The notes: generated by a model from the sequence alone, not told the origin. Positions 18,176 to 27,252 are shown, counted from the first letter of the stretch. The stretch: 64,000 nucleotides of DNA from an uncultured Kiloniellaceae bacterium (GCA_947500035.1 CANMQP010000015.1:62001-126000), one strand, 5' to 3'. A program made the numbers and translations.

Positions 18176-18208
18176 TGACTTTAAGTCACGTTTGTTGATC
18201 TCAGGTCA
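18176..18208. promoter_or_regulatory. Two 13-bp dyads, likely LysR operators for the Rieske gene
   Basis: TGACTTTAAGTCA (18176-18188, a perfect dyad about a central base) and TGATCTCAGGTCA (18196-18208, imperfect) share the form TGA-N7-TCA. Their centres are exactly 20 bp apart, two helical turns. They sit between the GcvA-like gene and the Rieske gene, where LysR-type regulators usually bind as two dimers. Confidence 0.55.
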
Positions 18209-18316
18209 CCCAACACATGACCATTTGGCCTATTGATCCCCACGTCTTTTTTGCCGTTCTGTAACAGTCACAACAGGCAACACACCTCAAACGGATCGAA
18301 ACCAGAGGAGGCATTC

Positions 18317-19507
18317 GTGAAATTGGCGGAAACTTCGGCTTTGCATGATGCCTTGCCCCCGATCTCAACCTCCACGCCCGGTCTCGCCCAGGTGGCCAGG
18401 GGCGGGTGCCTGCCCAATCCCTTCTACACGGACGCGACAGTCTTCGAAGAAGAAAAGAAGCGGGTTTTTGCTCCCAACTGGTCCTGCATTGGCTTCGGCA
18501 CGGAGGTTCCGAAGGCAGGTGACGCCAAACCCGTCACCTTCCTGGGAATTCCCCTCCTGCTCCTGCGCGATAAGACCGGACGTATCAGGGTCTTCCAGAA
18601 CGTCTGCCGCCACCGGGGCATGATCCTGGTCGATGAGCCCACCAACTTCCGTGGTGTGATCCGCTGCCCCTATCATTCCTGGTGCTACAGTCTCGAGGGC
18701 GAGCTTAAAACGACGCCGCACCTGGGTGGACCGGGCCGGAACGATCACCCCGCCGTCACGAAAAGCGAACTTGGTCTCTACGAGGTCCGCTCGACCGTCT
18801 GGATGGATCTCGTTTTCATCAATCTCTCGGGCGATGCACCGGACTTCAAGACCGCCACCGCGACTCTGACAGAGCGCTGGTCAGAGTTCGAAGGGCAAGC
18901 GGTGTATCACGGTGGCGCCGAATCCTCTTTCAGTCTGGAAGTCGCGTGCAATTGGAAGCTCGCGATCGAGAATTACTGCGAGAGCTACCACCTTCCCTGG
19001 ATCCATCCGGGCCTCAACAGCTACTCGCGGCTCGAAGATCACTACAACATTATCGAGGCGGGTCAGTTCTCAGGCCAGGGGACGAAAGTCTATAACCCAA
19101 AACTCGACGACTCAGGCCGCAGCTTCGAGAACTTCAAAAACCTGGCGGAAAAGTGGTCCACCTGCGCCGAGTACATCGCACTCTATCCCAATGTCCTGCT
19201 GGGCATTCACAAAGATCATTTCTACGCGATCCTGCTCGAACCCTTGTCTCACGACAGAACGCTGGAGCGGGTCGAGATCTACTACACCTCGCCGGAGATG
19301 ACAGAGGCGCCCTGGCTTGACCTGCGCCAGCGCAACAGCGAGATGTGGAAAGGGATCTTCATCGAGGATATCGGCGTGGTGGAAGGCATGCAGCGCGGGC
19401 GGCTCGCACCTGATTTCGATGGCGGCACCCTCTCCCCGGTCATGGATAGCGCGACGCACGCCTTCCATGCCTGGGTCGCGGGTCAGTACGACAAACACGT
19501 AACCTAA
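18317..19507 (+). CDS. Rieske non-heme iron oxygenase alpha subunit, betaine/carnitine-demethylase-like
   Basis: 396-residue oxygenase component. The Rieske cluster ligands are visible in VCRHRGM (C-x-H) and RCPYHSWCY (C-x2-H). The mononuclear iron site lies in ENYCESYHLPWIHPGL near residues 220-235, resembling GbcA, CntA and stachydrine demethylase, which act on quaternary ammonium compounds. The GTG at 18317 is chosen because AGAGGAGG lies 5 bp upstream; the frame extends to a TTG at 18233 with a poor leader. Its stop overlaps the convergent dehydrogenase stop by 4 bp. Adjacent carnitine genes make glycine betaine the leading substrate candidate. No reductase component is encoded in the window, so electrons must come from an unlinked partner. 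Confidence 0.85.
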   Translation: MKLAETSALHDALPPISTSTPGLAQVARGGCLPNPFYTDATVFEEEKKRVFAPNWSCIGFGTEVPKAGDAKPVTFLGIPLLLLRDKTGRIRVFQNVCRHRGMILVDEPTNFRGVIRCPYHSWCYSLEGELKTTPHLGGPGRNDHPAVTKSELGLYEVRSTVWMDLVFINLSGDAPDFKTATATLTERWSEFEGQAVYHGGAESSFSLEVACNWKLAIENYCESYHLPWIHPGLNSYSRLEDHYNIIEAGQFSGQGTKVYNPKLDDSGRSFENFKNLAEKWSTCAEYIALYPNVLLGIHKDHFYAILLEPLSHDRTLERVEIYYTSPEMTEAPWLDLRQRNSEMWKGIFIEDIGVVEGMQRGRLAPDFDGGTLSPVMDSATHAFHAWVAGQYDKHVT

Positions 19508-20988
19508 CCTGTCAGATCCTTGATATGCCGCCCGGCGGCGCCGGGGCGCTCCAGATTGCTCTGCGCTTCGGCAATCGCCTTGACCGGCGCGAGGACCACC
19601 GGCAGGGCCGCGCAGGCCTTCTGAGCCTTGGTGTCCACATGCAGCATCATCTGCTCCGCCGTCGCCAGTTCCGCGCCGTCTTTGCGTCGAACGATCGTAT
19701 GGAACAAGCGCAGGCGCTTCTCATCGTGCCCCAAAAGCTGAGTCTGCACCTCGATCGGTTCCTCGGCGTGCGCTTCGAGCAGATGCATGATGTGCGTCTC
19801 GACCGTGTAATAGCTGTATCCCGCCGCCAGATAGGCCGCATCCACGCCGATGTAGCGGTAGAAGGCATCCGAGGCTTCTCCGAAGACCTGCAGATAGCGG
19901 CTCTCCGTCATATGCCCGTTGTAGTCGACCCATTCAGGATCGACGGCCGTCTGCAAAAGAACCAGAGGCTGGCTCAGGTCGTCGTCCGGCGACATCACCC
20001 GCCCCTGGGCCTGACCGAAGAGCTTCGCCTCGTAGCCCTTCAGTACTGAACCAGCAGCGAAATCGTTCTTGCGCAGGCTCTGAAGAATCGAGACCAAACA
20101 GTCATCGCGCTTGCGTTCGTAGTCCCGGATCGAAACACCGGCGGCCTGCGCGTCGGATTGGGTCACCACCTTGTCGATCAGCTCCTCGGTCAGTTCCGGC
20201 GCTTCGAGTTTGGTCCAGGGCAGCTTCAGGGCCGGCCCGAACTGCTCCATAAAGTGGCGCATGCCAGCCTCGCCGCCGGCCAGCCGGTAGGTCAGGAAGG
20301 AGCCCATGAAAGCAAAGCGCAGCCCGGCGCCGTAGCGGAAGGAATCGTCGATCTCCTCGACCGTCGCGATGCCGTCGTTGACCAGCCAGAGCGACTCCCG
20401 CCAGACCGCTTCCAGCAGACGATCCGCCAGGAAACCGTCGATCTCCGTGCGCAGCGTCAGAGCCTTCATGCCGAGGGATTCGTAAATCGCAGCCGCGTCC
20501 TGTTTGGTTTGCGCCGAGGTCAGATCCCCGCCGCAGACCTCGACCAGAGGCAGCAGATAAACCGGGTTGAAAGGATGCCCGACGACCAGACGCTCCGGGT
20601 TCTTCATCTTGCTTTGCAGGCGGCTGGGCAAGAGGCCGGAGGTGGAGGACCCGATGATCACATCGGAGGCGACGGCCCGGCTGACCTGGGCCAGGATCTC
20701 GATCTTCAGGTCTTCACGCTCGGGCAGGCTTTCCTGCACAAAGTCGGCATTGCCGACCGCTTCCTCGATATCACTGACCACCCTGAGCGTTCCCTCCGCG
20801 ATCGCGGAGCTGTAGGTCAGTTTCTTCTGCGCCCGGCGGGCATTGGCAATCACCTCGCCGATCTTGCGTTCCGCCTCCGGATCAGGATCGGCGACGGCCA
20901 CGTCCATACCGTTGAAAAGGAACCGCGCGGCCCAGCCCGCGCCGATGACACCGCCGCCGATCAAAGCGACTTTTCGAATTTCGCGCAT
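19504..20988 (-). CDS. cdhA: Carnitine 3-dehydrogenase fused to a hotdog thioesterase
   Basis: 494 residues. Residues 1-~315 form a 3-hydroxyacyl-CoA-dehydrogenase-like NAD enzyme: VALIGGGVIGAGWAARFL (NAD fold), SSTSGLLPS, and GHPFNPVYLLPLVEVCGG. Residues ~330-470 form a 4-hydroxybenzoyl-CoA-type hotdog thioesterase (VDPEWVDYNGHMTESRYL). Known carnitine dehydrogenases of rhizobia have the same fused layout. The pair would oxidise L-carnitine to 3-dehydrocarnitine and hydrolyse betainyl-CoA to glycine betaine, bracketing the step of the BKACE enzyme encoded just upstream (40 bp gap). Pseudomonas carries these as separate cdhA and cdhB genes. Assignment is strong from the combination of fusion and neighbour; without these a generic hydroxyacyl-CoA dehydrogenase would be the alternative. 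Confidence 0.9.
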   Translation of the reverse strand: MREIRKVALIGGGVIGAGWAARFLFNGMDVAVADPDPEAERKIGEVIANARRAQKKLTYSSAIAEGTLRVVSDIEEAVGNADFVQESLPEREDLKIEILAQVSRAVASDVIIGSSTSGLLPSRLQSKMKNPERLVVGHPFNPVYLLPLVEVCGGDLTSAQTKQDAAAIYESLGMKALTLRTEIDGFLADRLLEAVWRESLWLVNDGIATVEEIDDSFRYGAGLRFAFMGSFLTYRLAGGEAGMRHFMEQFGPALKLPWTKLEAPELTEELIDKVVTQSDAQAAGVSIRDYERKRDDCLVSILQSLRKNDFAAGSVLKGYEAKLFGQAQGRVMSPDDDLSQPLVLLQTAVDPEWVDYNGHMTESRYLQVFGEASDAFYRYIGVDAAYLAAGYSYYTVETHIMHLLEAHAEEPIEVQTQLLGHDEKRLRLFHTIVRRKDGAELATAEQMMLHVDTKAQKACAALPVVLAPVKAIAEAQSNLERPGAAGRHIKDLTG

Positions 20989-21028
20989 ATCAGATCTCTC
21001 TCCGGCGATGGTCAGCCTCTTTTGGTTT

Positions 21029-21922
21029 TCAGCCGCGCTTGACCAGTTTCAGCTTCGCCCGCACCTCGTCGGGTCCCAGAACCTTGACGTTCATCCCCTC
21101 CAGGATGGTAACAGCCCGCTCCACCAGCGAACCGTTGGTCGCCTTAACACCGCGAGAGAGATAGAGATTATCCTCCAGCCCGACCCGCACATTGCCGCCA
21201 CAGAGCGCGGCCTGAGCCACGAAGGGCAGCTGCATGCGGCCAATGGAAAAGCCGGAGAAAATCGCATCCTCGGGCAACGCGTTGACCAGGGCCTGGAAGG
21301 TCATGGGGTCGTCCGGCGCGCCGTAGGGAATGCCCATGCAGAGCTGGATCATGATTGGGTCGTCAAGCAGCCCCTCGGAGATGAGATGCTTGACGAAAAC
21401 CAGATGGCCGCTGTCGAAGACCTCCAGTTCCGGCCGCACACCCAGCTCCTGCACCCGGCGCGCCATGGTCCGCAGCATGGATGGCGTGTTGGTCATGACG
21501 TAGTCGCCGGCCAGGAAATTCATGGTCCCGCAGTCGAGGGTGCAAATCTCGGGCAGCAGTTGCTCGACGTGCGCCAGGCGCTCCAGCGGGCCAACCATAT
21601 CGGTGCCTTTCGGGTTCAGGGGCAGTGGGGCTTCACCGGGGCCAAAGATCACATCGCCGCCCATGCCTGCGGTCAGATTGATCACCACGTCGGTGTCCGC
21701 CTCCCGCACACGCTCGACCACCTCCCGGAAGAGCTCGGGATCGCGGGACCCCAGCCCGGTTTCGGGATCGCGCACATGGATATGTGCGATGGCGGCGCCC
21801 GCTTTGGCCGCCTCGATGGCGGCGGCAGCGATCTCCTTCGGTGTCACCGGCACGTGCTCGCTTTTGTCGGCGGATTCCGCAGCGCCCGTGACGGCGCAGG
21901 TCACAAAGACTTCCCAGTTCAT
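21029..21922 (-). CDS. cdhC: Beta-keto acid cleavage enzyme (DUF849), probable 3-dehydrocarnitine cleavage
   Basis: 297-residue TIM-barrel BKACE family enzyme. Zn ligands are visible in IAHIHVRDP (H-x-H) and a Glu-containing VGLEDNLYL near residue 240; GMGG and FSIGRMQLP complete the pattern. BKACEs condense a beta-keto acid with acetyl-CoA; 3-dehydrocarnitine plus acetyl-CoA gives betainyl-CoA and acetoacetate. Located first in a two-gene operon with the fused carnitine dehydrogenase-thioesterase, and divergent from a CdhR-like regulator, this assignment is well supported. The related 3-keto-5-aminohexanoate enzyme (Kce) of lysine fermentation is the alternative, disfavoured by context. Confidence 0.9.
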   Translation of the reverse strand: MNWEVFVTCAVTGAAESADKSEHVPVTPKEIAAAAIEAAKAGAAIAHIHVRDPETGLGSRDPELFREVVERVREADTDVVINLTAGMGGDVIFGPGEAPLPLNPKGTDMVGPLERLAHVEQLLPEICTLDCGTMNFLAGDYVMTNTPSMLRTMARRVQELGVRPELEVFDSGHLVFVKHLISEGLLDDPIMIQLCMGIPYGAPDDPMTFQALVNALPEDAIFSGFSIGRMQLPFVAQAALCGGNVRVGLEDNLYLSRGVKATNGSLVERAVTILEGMNVKVLGPDEVRAKLKLVKRG

Positions 21923-21968
21923 CTACTTTCTCCCTTTTGCCTCTCGAATATAGCTGCAGCTCCGATCA

Positions 21969-21984
21969 AAAATCGTATGATTTT
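21969..21984. promoter_or_regulatory. Dyad and direct repeat in the cdhC/cdhR divergent promoter
   Basis: AAAATC-GTAT-GATTTT is a perfect 6-bp inverted repeat in the 92-bp gap between the BKACE gene and the AraC-type regulator gene. A related half-site, ATTCGTATTA, follows at 21992-22001, giving two TCGTAT copies about 20 bp apart. AraC-type regulators often bind such directly repeated sites; binding here is inference. Confidence 0.45.
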
Positions 21985-22014
21985 CGTCCCAATTCGTATT
22001 AAATTCGCCAAAGC

Positions 22015-22977
22015 ATGCCGATCAAGCCACTTCACTACGCATTTCTTCTGTTGCCCGAGTTCAGCAATCTCTGCCTCGCGAACGCTGTCGAGCCTTTGCG
22101 CGCCGCCAATCACTTCGCGGGAGCCGGGCTTTACGACTGGTCACTTCTTTCCCTGGACGGCAAACCGGTCACGACTTCAAGTGGCCTGAGCATTGCCGCG
22201 GATGAGAAACTGAGCAACCTGAGCAAGCCGGATATGCTCTTTGTGGTCGCCGGTTACGGTTACCGCCGCCACGCATCGCGCAGGCTCAGGCGGGAGCTTC
22301 AGTATTATGCGCGCGCTGGCTGCGTTCTGGCGGGCCTGGACACCGGAAGCTACCTGCTGGCCTCGGCCGGGCTTCTTGACGGTTACAAGGCAACCATCCA
22401 TTGGCAGGAGCTCGAAGCCTTCGCAGAAGAGTTTCTCGAGATCGACGTGGTTCCCGACCGCTATGTCATGGCGAAGAAACGCATCACGGCGGGCGGCGCC
22501 ACCACGACACTAGACCTGATGTTGAGGGTGATCGCGAGAGACTACGGTGAAGCCCAGGCCCTCGATGTGGCAGGTGTTCTGATCTACGATCAGCATCTCA
22601 CCGCTCAGGACCCGCAGACCGGCCTGGCCCTGCGCGGTGCAGGGCGCCTGACGCAGAAGCTGGTCGAAACCATAGCCGTCATGCAGGAGACTCTCGAAAC
22701 ACCCCTTAAGCTCGGTGCGCTCGCGAAGACGGTCGGCACGTCACAGCGGGAGCTGCAGCGTTCCTTCCGTGACCAACTGCAAACCACGCCGCAGCGCTAT
22801 TACCTGCACCTGCGGCTCGGCCTTGCGCGCGGCCTCTTGCTGGAGACCTCTAAGAGTCTCAGCGAAATTGCGGCACGCAGCGGCTTCAGCTCCGCCGCGA
22901 CCCTCTCTCATGCCTACGTTCAGCACTTCGGACAGTCTCCGACTAGCTCTCGACGGACATGGCGAGGGTCCGGCTGA
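22015..22977 (+). CDS. cdhR: GATase1-AraC family regulator, CdhR-like
   Basis: 320 residues: an N-terminal DJ-1/class I amidotransferase-like domain (residues ~8-185, with AGCVLAGLDTGSYLLASAGLLDG around the elbow, where the usual Cys is Thr) and a C-terminal AraC double helix-turn-helix (LGALAKTVGTSQRELQRSF and SLSEIAARSGFSSAATLSHAY). This arrangement is shared by CdhR, GbdR and ArgR-type activators of amine catabolism in pseudomonads. It is divergent from the carnitine genes, as expected for their activator. The 3' end overlaps the convergent glycosylase gene by 35 bp. Identity as the carnitine regulator is inferred from location; GlxA-like naming would be the neutral alternative. Confidence 0.75.
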   Translation: MPIKPLHYAFLLLPEFSNLCLANAVEPLRAANHFAGAGLYDWSLLSLDGKPVTTSSGLSIAADEKLSNLSKPDMLFVVAGYGYRRHASRRLRRELQYYARAGCVLAGLDTGSYLLASAGLLDGYKATIHWQELEAFAEEFLEIDVVPDRYVMAKKRITAGGATTTLDLMLRVIARDYGEAQALDVAGVLIYDQHLTAQDPQTGLALRGAGRLTQKLVETIAVMQETLETPLKLGALAKTVGTSQRELQRSFRDQLQTTPQRYYLHLRLGLARGLLLETSKSLSEIAARSGFSSAATLSHAYVQHFGQSPTSSRRTWRGSG

Positions 22978-23614
22978 TTTCTGTGAGCGAACGGCCGCTT
23001 TCCCGGGACCAGGCGTTGAAGGCATCCTGCACGGCGCGCATGGAGGATTTGGATCCGGGCGGCTTCTCCACAATCCCCTCGCGTATGAGGGCCGTTACGA
23101 CGTCTTTGGAAAGCACAAAGCTGTCCTTGCCGATCTGGCGCAGGAAATACTGGGCGGTTGTGCCACCTAAACGGCCGCCGCGCTTCTTCAAGAGTTCCAG
23201 CAGGCCGATGTAGTCGTCGGATGGCCAGTTCCCCAGACACTTGGCCGCGCTGCCGTGTTCGCGGGCAAGGTCCATCAGGAAGATCGCGTTGTCGCGCACG
23301 GCGAGGATCTTCACGGCGTTGCGCACGATGCGCGTATCCTTCACCAGCCGATCCAGATCCTCGTCGGACATCAGCGACCATCGCCCCGGATCGAAGCCCT
23401 CGAAGGCCTCTTCAAATCCCGGCCACTTCTTCTCGATCACCTTCCAGTTGAAGCCCGCCTGAAACACAGACCGCGTCATTCCCGCAAGCCAGCGGTCATC
23501 GCCCAGCTTGGCGAGCGTCTCGGAGGACTTGGGTTTCGAGAGTAGATCCTCGAGAGCCTCGGAGCCGCCTTTCCGATTGGCGGCCAGCTCAAAAATCTCG
23601 TCGAAGCTGCGCAT
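22943..23614 (-). CDS. DNA-3-methyladenine glycosylase I (Tag)-like protein
   Basis: 223 residues resembling Tag in its helix-hairpin-helix core: SVFQAGFNWKVIEKKWPGFEEAF, then FDPGRW, then RIVRNAVKILAVRDNA, and KKRGGRLGGTTAQYFLRQIG. Tag normally removes 3-methyladenine from alkylated DNA. The protein lacks the N-terminal Cys-containing and C-terminal His/Cys segments that form the structural zinc site of E. coli Tag, and its N-terminus instead begins MRSFDEIFELAANRKGG. The start at 23614 is chosen for this conserved N-terminus; the frame runs on to 23674. It overlaps the cdhR-like gene tail-to-tail by 35 bp. Catalytic activity should be considered probable but unproven. Confidence 0.78.
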   Translation of the reverse strand: MRSFDEIFELAANRKGGSEALEDLLSKPKSSETLAKLGDDRWLAGMTRSVFQAGFNWKVIEKKWPGFEEAFEGFDPGRWSLMSDEDLDRLVKDTRIVRNAVKILAVRDNAIFLMDLAREHGSAAKCLGNWPSDDYIGLLELLKKRGGRLGGTTAQYFLRQIGKDSFVLSKDVVTALIREGIVEKPPGSKSSMRAVQDAFNAWSRESGRSLTEISRTLAMSVES

Positions 23615-23796
23615 TGTTAAACCCTTTGTAGTAAGCCGACCGGAACGGAACCCGATTGGAACAGGAGCAAGCATATTCCAATAACAGCGTGGGTGAGACG
23701 AGACAATCGGCCCAAGACCGACAAAACGTGATCACGCTCACGGGGTTGTGAAGGACTGGAGCAGGCAAAGAATCCGGTCGGCCTTATGTTACTTCA

Positions 23797-25464
23797 ATGC
23801 GAAAACCGATCTCCCGCCTCACACTTAACACCAAGTTTACCGGGTTTCTCGCCGCTGCGATCCTGATGACGGGATCGTCGACCGCCTCCGGTCAATCCAT
23901 TCGCTCATCGGTTCCGGAGCTTCCGGTTCTGACTCAGACGGGTCCCTGGCCCGTGATCAGCCAAATGGCCTTTTTCCGCGACCGGCTCTGGTTCACCAAC
24001 AGCGTCAAGGGCGTCGATCATAACTCCGCGGAGATCTACAGCTACAACCCTGCAACTCAAGAAACGCGCTACGAGCGCCATCTTTGGAGCCAGGACGCAG
24101 GAAACCCCTTTGTCAGCAATGGACTGCTTTATTGGCCGTCCGAGGATCCGCGCCTCTCGCCGGGTTGGGGCGATTTTCAGGTCACCAACGGCGAAGACTG
24201 GGCGACAGGCCAGATCACGACGGCGCGAATGTTTCACGTCTTTGCCATGGCGGAGCTGAAGGGGCAGCTGGTGGCGGCAACATCGGCCTGGCGCGCGGGA
24301 CTACAGGTCTCGTCTGATCACGGGCGGACCTGGCGCCAGGCCTATGATCACCCCACACCGGATCGCCGTGTATCGAGGATCGTCGATCTGGTTGAAGTCG
24401 GCGGCTTCCTGGTTGGGCATCTGAGAGGCCCTGAAGGCCGGAAAATGGTCCGCTTCGATGGAACGAGAGTCAGCGACTTGCCGGACTGGCCCAGGGATCT
24501 GCCGATGTCGGAAGTGGTTCGCCACGGTAACGAGGTTTACGGCATCATCCGGCGGGAGGACGGTGCGGCGGTGTGGCGCAGTAACGGCGCGCGTTCCGAA
24601 GCAATCACCGAAAACCGACCTGGCTGGCGGCCCTTCGATCGCGCATCGGACGGCAGCCGGCTTTGGGCGATCTCGGACAGCGCCAGCGGCGGCCAACTCT
24701 GGCGGAGTGAAAATGGCACCGACTGGACCTTGGCCGGAAATCTGCCGGGCGGCGAGCCCTTTGATGTGATCGCTTCCGCAGATAGGGTTTACATCGGCGG
24801 CGCGGGTGCAGACGGACAGGGCATCCTCTGGGGTTTCCAGCACGGAACCGCAACGTCCGGTGACAGAGAGATCACCCCGCTCCCGAAGCTCGACCCGAAA
24901 CCCAAAAAGCGCATCACCGACTGGCTCGCTCGGGCGCAGGTGCTCGATGAAGCGCTGCGTGACCCCCAAAACTACGCCGTCTTCGGACGTCCGATCCGGG
25001 ACCTGGCGTACGATGCCGCGGCCTCATCACCACCGAAAGATTTCTTCAATCGACTTTTGGAGACGCCCCGCCCCGAAGGGCGCATGAATCCCTTTCGAGA
25101 CGTCGTTGTGGAGCCCGCGGGCGATATCGGCGCCTCGATCACGCTCTGGGCCATGGGTGTTTCTGGTCAGGGCCGCGTGCCGCCGGACATGATCGCTGCC
25201 CCCTGGACCAAGGCGGAGAACGGCGCGGCGAAGTATTTCGATCCTCAGCAGGCCGCCATGTGGGCAGCCGCCGAGCTGGCGCAAAAGGACACGGAAACCA
25301 TCGATGCGCTCATATCCCGCCTTGTACAGCCAAACGACCCTCTGTGGCTGAAAGGCGATGCAATCGGAGCCTTGAGCATCCTGACGGGCCAGCGCTTCGG
25401 GTTCGATCTTCAGAACTGGCAATCCTGGTGGCAGCAGGTCCGGCCCGATTGGCAGAAAAGCTGA
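23797..25464 (+). CDS. Secreted Asp-box (BNR-like) beta-propeller protein
   Basis: 555 residues with an N-terminal signal peptide (basic start, hydrophobic core TGFLAAAILMTGSSTASG, cleavage near residue 33). Residues ~45-345 show repeated beta-strand units with Asp-box motifs (VSSDHGRTW and RSENGTDW), typical of sialidase-like or exo-cellulase-like propellers. Residues ~350-555 are more helical, without a family I recognise, and include a DPQQAAMWAAAELAQKD segment. No catalytic set could be identified, so an envelope-located binding or scaffold role is as likely as an enzyme. Flanked by unrelated genes; upstream gap 180 bp, downstream gap 210 bp. Confidence 0.6.
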   Translation: MRKPISRLTLNTKFTGFLAAAILMTGSSTASGQSIRSSVPELPVLTQTGPWPVISQMAFFRDRLWFTNSVKGVDHNSAEIYSYNPATQETRYERHLWSQDAGNPFVSNGLLYWPSEDPRLSPGWGDFQVTNGEDWATGQITTARMFHVFAMAELKGQLVAATSAWRAGLQVSSDHGRTWRQAYDHPTPDRRVSRIVDLVEVGGFLVGHLRGPEGRKMVRFDGTRVSDLPDWPRDLPMSEVVRHGNEVYGIIRREDGAAVWRSNGARSEAITENRPGWRPFDRASDGSRLWAISDSASGGQLWRSENGTDWTLAGNLPGGEPFDVIASADRVYIGGAGADGQGILWGFQHGTATSGDREITPLPKLDPKPKKRITDWLARAQVLDEALRDPQNYAVFGRPIRDLAYDAAASSPPKDFFNRLLETPRPEGRMNPFRDVVVEPAGDIGASITLWAMGVSGQGRVPPDMIAAPWTKAENGAAKYFDPQQAAMWAAAELAQKDTETIDALISRLVQPNDPLWLKGDAIGALSILTGQRFGFDLQNWQSWWQQVRPDWQKS

Positions 25465-25677
25465 GTTTTCCGGGCATTTCTCTCCATTTGTCATGCACCT
25501 GCCGTGCCGGGAATCACCACTCGCGCTGATTCCGCCCGTTCTCACACATCCAATTCCCGCCCCCCGACGTATAGAGACCGTTCAAGAGAGACGGCAAGCC
25601 ATTGCAACAGCTCGCAAAGCTGGCCGCAGAACCACCAAGTCAACAGGTGACGTGACCCACTGGAAAGAAGCGAAGAG

Positions 25678-27213
25678 ATGGCACAGACGGACCGGAGCAG
25701 TGAAGGACAGACGGACGCAGCAGCGTCGGTCACGCCTCCGTCGTCTCCGGCCTTCGAGAAACTGCCTCTCGGCATTATGGCGGGTTACGGCTTTTTGGCC
25801 TTTCCATTGGCGGCGACCGTCCTAAGCCTGCAGGTCTTCCTCCCCACCTATTACGCCCAGGCCACAGGCCTCAGCCTGACGATGATCGGCGGTGTCCTGC
25901 TGATCGCGCGGCTCTGGGACACCATCACCGATCCAATCGTAGGGTATCTCTCGGAAAAGACCCCGGCGCGCCTGGGACGCCGCCGCCTCTGGGTTCTCAT
26001 CGGCAGCCCCCTGATTGCACTCTCGGTCTGGATGCTGTTCCAGCCGCCCGAGAATCCAAGCGCCTTTTACCTGTTGGGTTGGGCGATCCTCATCTACCTC
26101 GCCGGAACCGCCGTGGTCGTCCCCACCTACGCCTGGGGTGCGGAGCTCTCACCGGATTACCATGAGCGCAGCCGGATCAGCGGCACGCGCGTTCTCTTCG
26201 GCCTGTTTGGAAGTCTCGCTGCCCTGACCTTACCATTGGTCCTGGGCATGGACGCCGGCACAACGACCGCTAATGGCACCCCCGCGGGCGAAGCAACCGA
26301 GAACCTCGGGGCGATCCTGCAGGGCAACAGCGTGATGATTATCGTCACCCTTGCGCTCGCGGTTGCGGTTTGCTGCCTCTTTGTGCCCGACAACGGGAAA
26401 TCAAAGCTCCCAACCGGATCGATCCTGGCAAGCTTTTCGCTCTTCAAAGAGGCCCCGCCGGTTCGAAAGCTGATGGTGAGCTACCTGCTGAACGGGATCG
26501 CGAACGCCCTCCCGGCGACCCTTTTCCTGCTCTTTGCAACCCATGTGCTGGGCGCCGCCGACCAGGCCGGTTTCCTGCTTGTGGTCTACTTCGGGGTCTG
26601 CGCTCTGTCGGTTCCGCTCTGGGTGATGGCCTCAAGGCGCTGGAGCAAACACGGCGCCTGGCGCATCGCCATGACCACCGCCTGTCTTGCCTTCATCTGG
26701 GTTCCGTTCCTGGGCGCCGGCGACACGACCGCTTTCCTCGTCATCGTCGTGATCACCGGCATTGCGGCGGGCGCGGATCTCGCGCTGCCGGCAGCCTTGC
26801 AGGCCGACCTTGTCGACTGGGACGAAGACAAAACGGGCTTCCGACGCGCCGGAATCTTTTTCGCAGTCTGGGGAACCGCGTCGAAATTGACCTTTGCTAT
26901 CGCCATCGGCCTGGCCTTCCCGCTTCTGGATCTCGCGGGCTTCTCCGCGACCGGCGAGAACAGCGCCGGCGGGTTGCTCGTGCTGTCTCTGTTGTACGGC
27001 GGCCTGCCGGTCGCGCTCAAGATTTCTGCGGTTCTTCTGATGCGGAACTATCCGGTCACGCACGCCGTGCATGATGAAATCCGGATACGCCTGGCCCAGA
27101 GAGAGAGCGAGAGAGAGACCCAGAGCCGGAGCACAGAAGACGAAAACACAACGGGCGCGGTGACAGCCGTAACCGGAATAGAAAAAGGCTTTCAGCCTGC
27201 GGAACAACGCTGA
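25678..27213 (+). CDS. MFS transporter, GPH (MelB-like) cation symporter family
   Basis: 511 residues with about twelve membrane helices. GPH-family hallmarks: RLWDTITDPIVGYLSEKTPARLGRRRLW in the first cytoplasmic loop (the D-x3-D-P pattern with a basic loop) and the charged internal DLVDWDEDKTGFRRAG near residue 380. The N-terminal ~25 residues and the C-terminal ~45 residues (SESERET...) are hydrophilic and of low complexity. Members import sugars, uronates or, in proteobacterial lipid clusters, unknown substrates. It is followed 40 bp later by a DUF3833 lipoprotein gene and a DUF6134-like gene on the same strand, a likely operon. Substrate unknown. Confidence 0.88.
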   Translation: MAQTDRSSEGQTDAAASVTPPSSPAFEKLPLGIMAGYGFLAFPLAATVLSLQVFLPTYYAQATGLSLTMIGGVLLIARLWDTITDPIVGYLSEKTPARLGRRRLWVLIGSPLIALSVWMLFQPPENPSAFYLLGWAILIYLAGTAVVVPTYAWGAELSPDYHERSRISGTRVLFGLFGSLAALTLPLVLGMDAGTTTANGTPAGEATENLGAILQGNSVMIIVTLALAVAVCCLFVPDNGKSKLPTGSILASFSLFKEAPPVRKLMVSYLLNGIANALPATLFLLFATHVLGAADQAGFLLVVYFGVCALSVPLWVMASRRWSKHGAWRIAMTTACLAFIWVPFLGAGDTTAFLVIVVITGIAAGADLALPAALQADLVDWDEDKTGFRRAGIFFAVWGTASKLTFAIAIGLAFPLLDLAGFSATGENSAGGLLVLSLLYGGLPVALKISAVLLMRNYPVTHAVHDEIRIRLAQRESERETQSRSTEDENTTGAVTAVTGIEKGFQPAEQR

Positions 27214-27252
27214 CGCCATGGCAAAAGCGAAGGCACTGAGGAGACGGGGAAA

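Noticed and set aside
20843-22189. 448-codon plus-strand frame crossing the BKACE gene and cdhR start
   Set aside because: Antisense of the BKACE gene; no domain visible, and it would overlap two well-supported genes.
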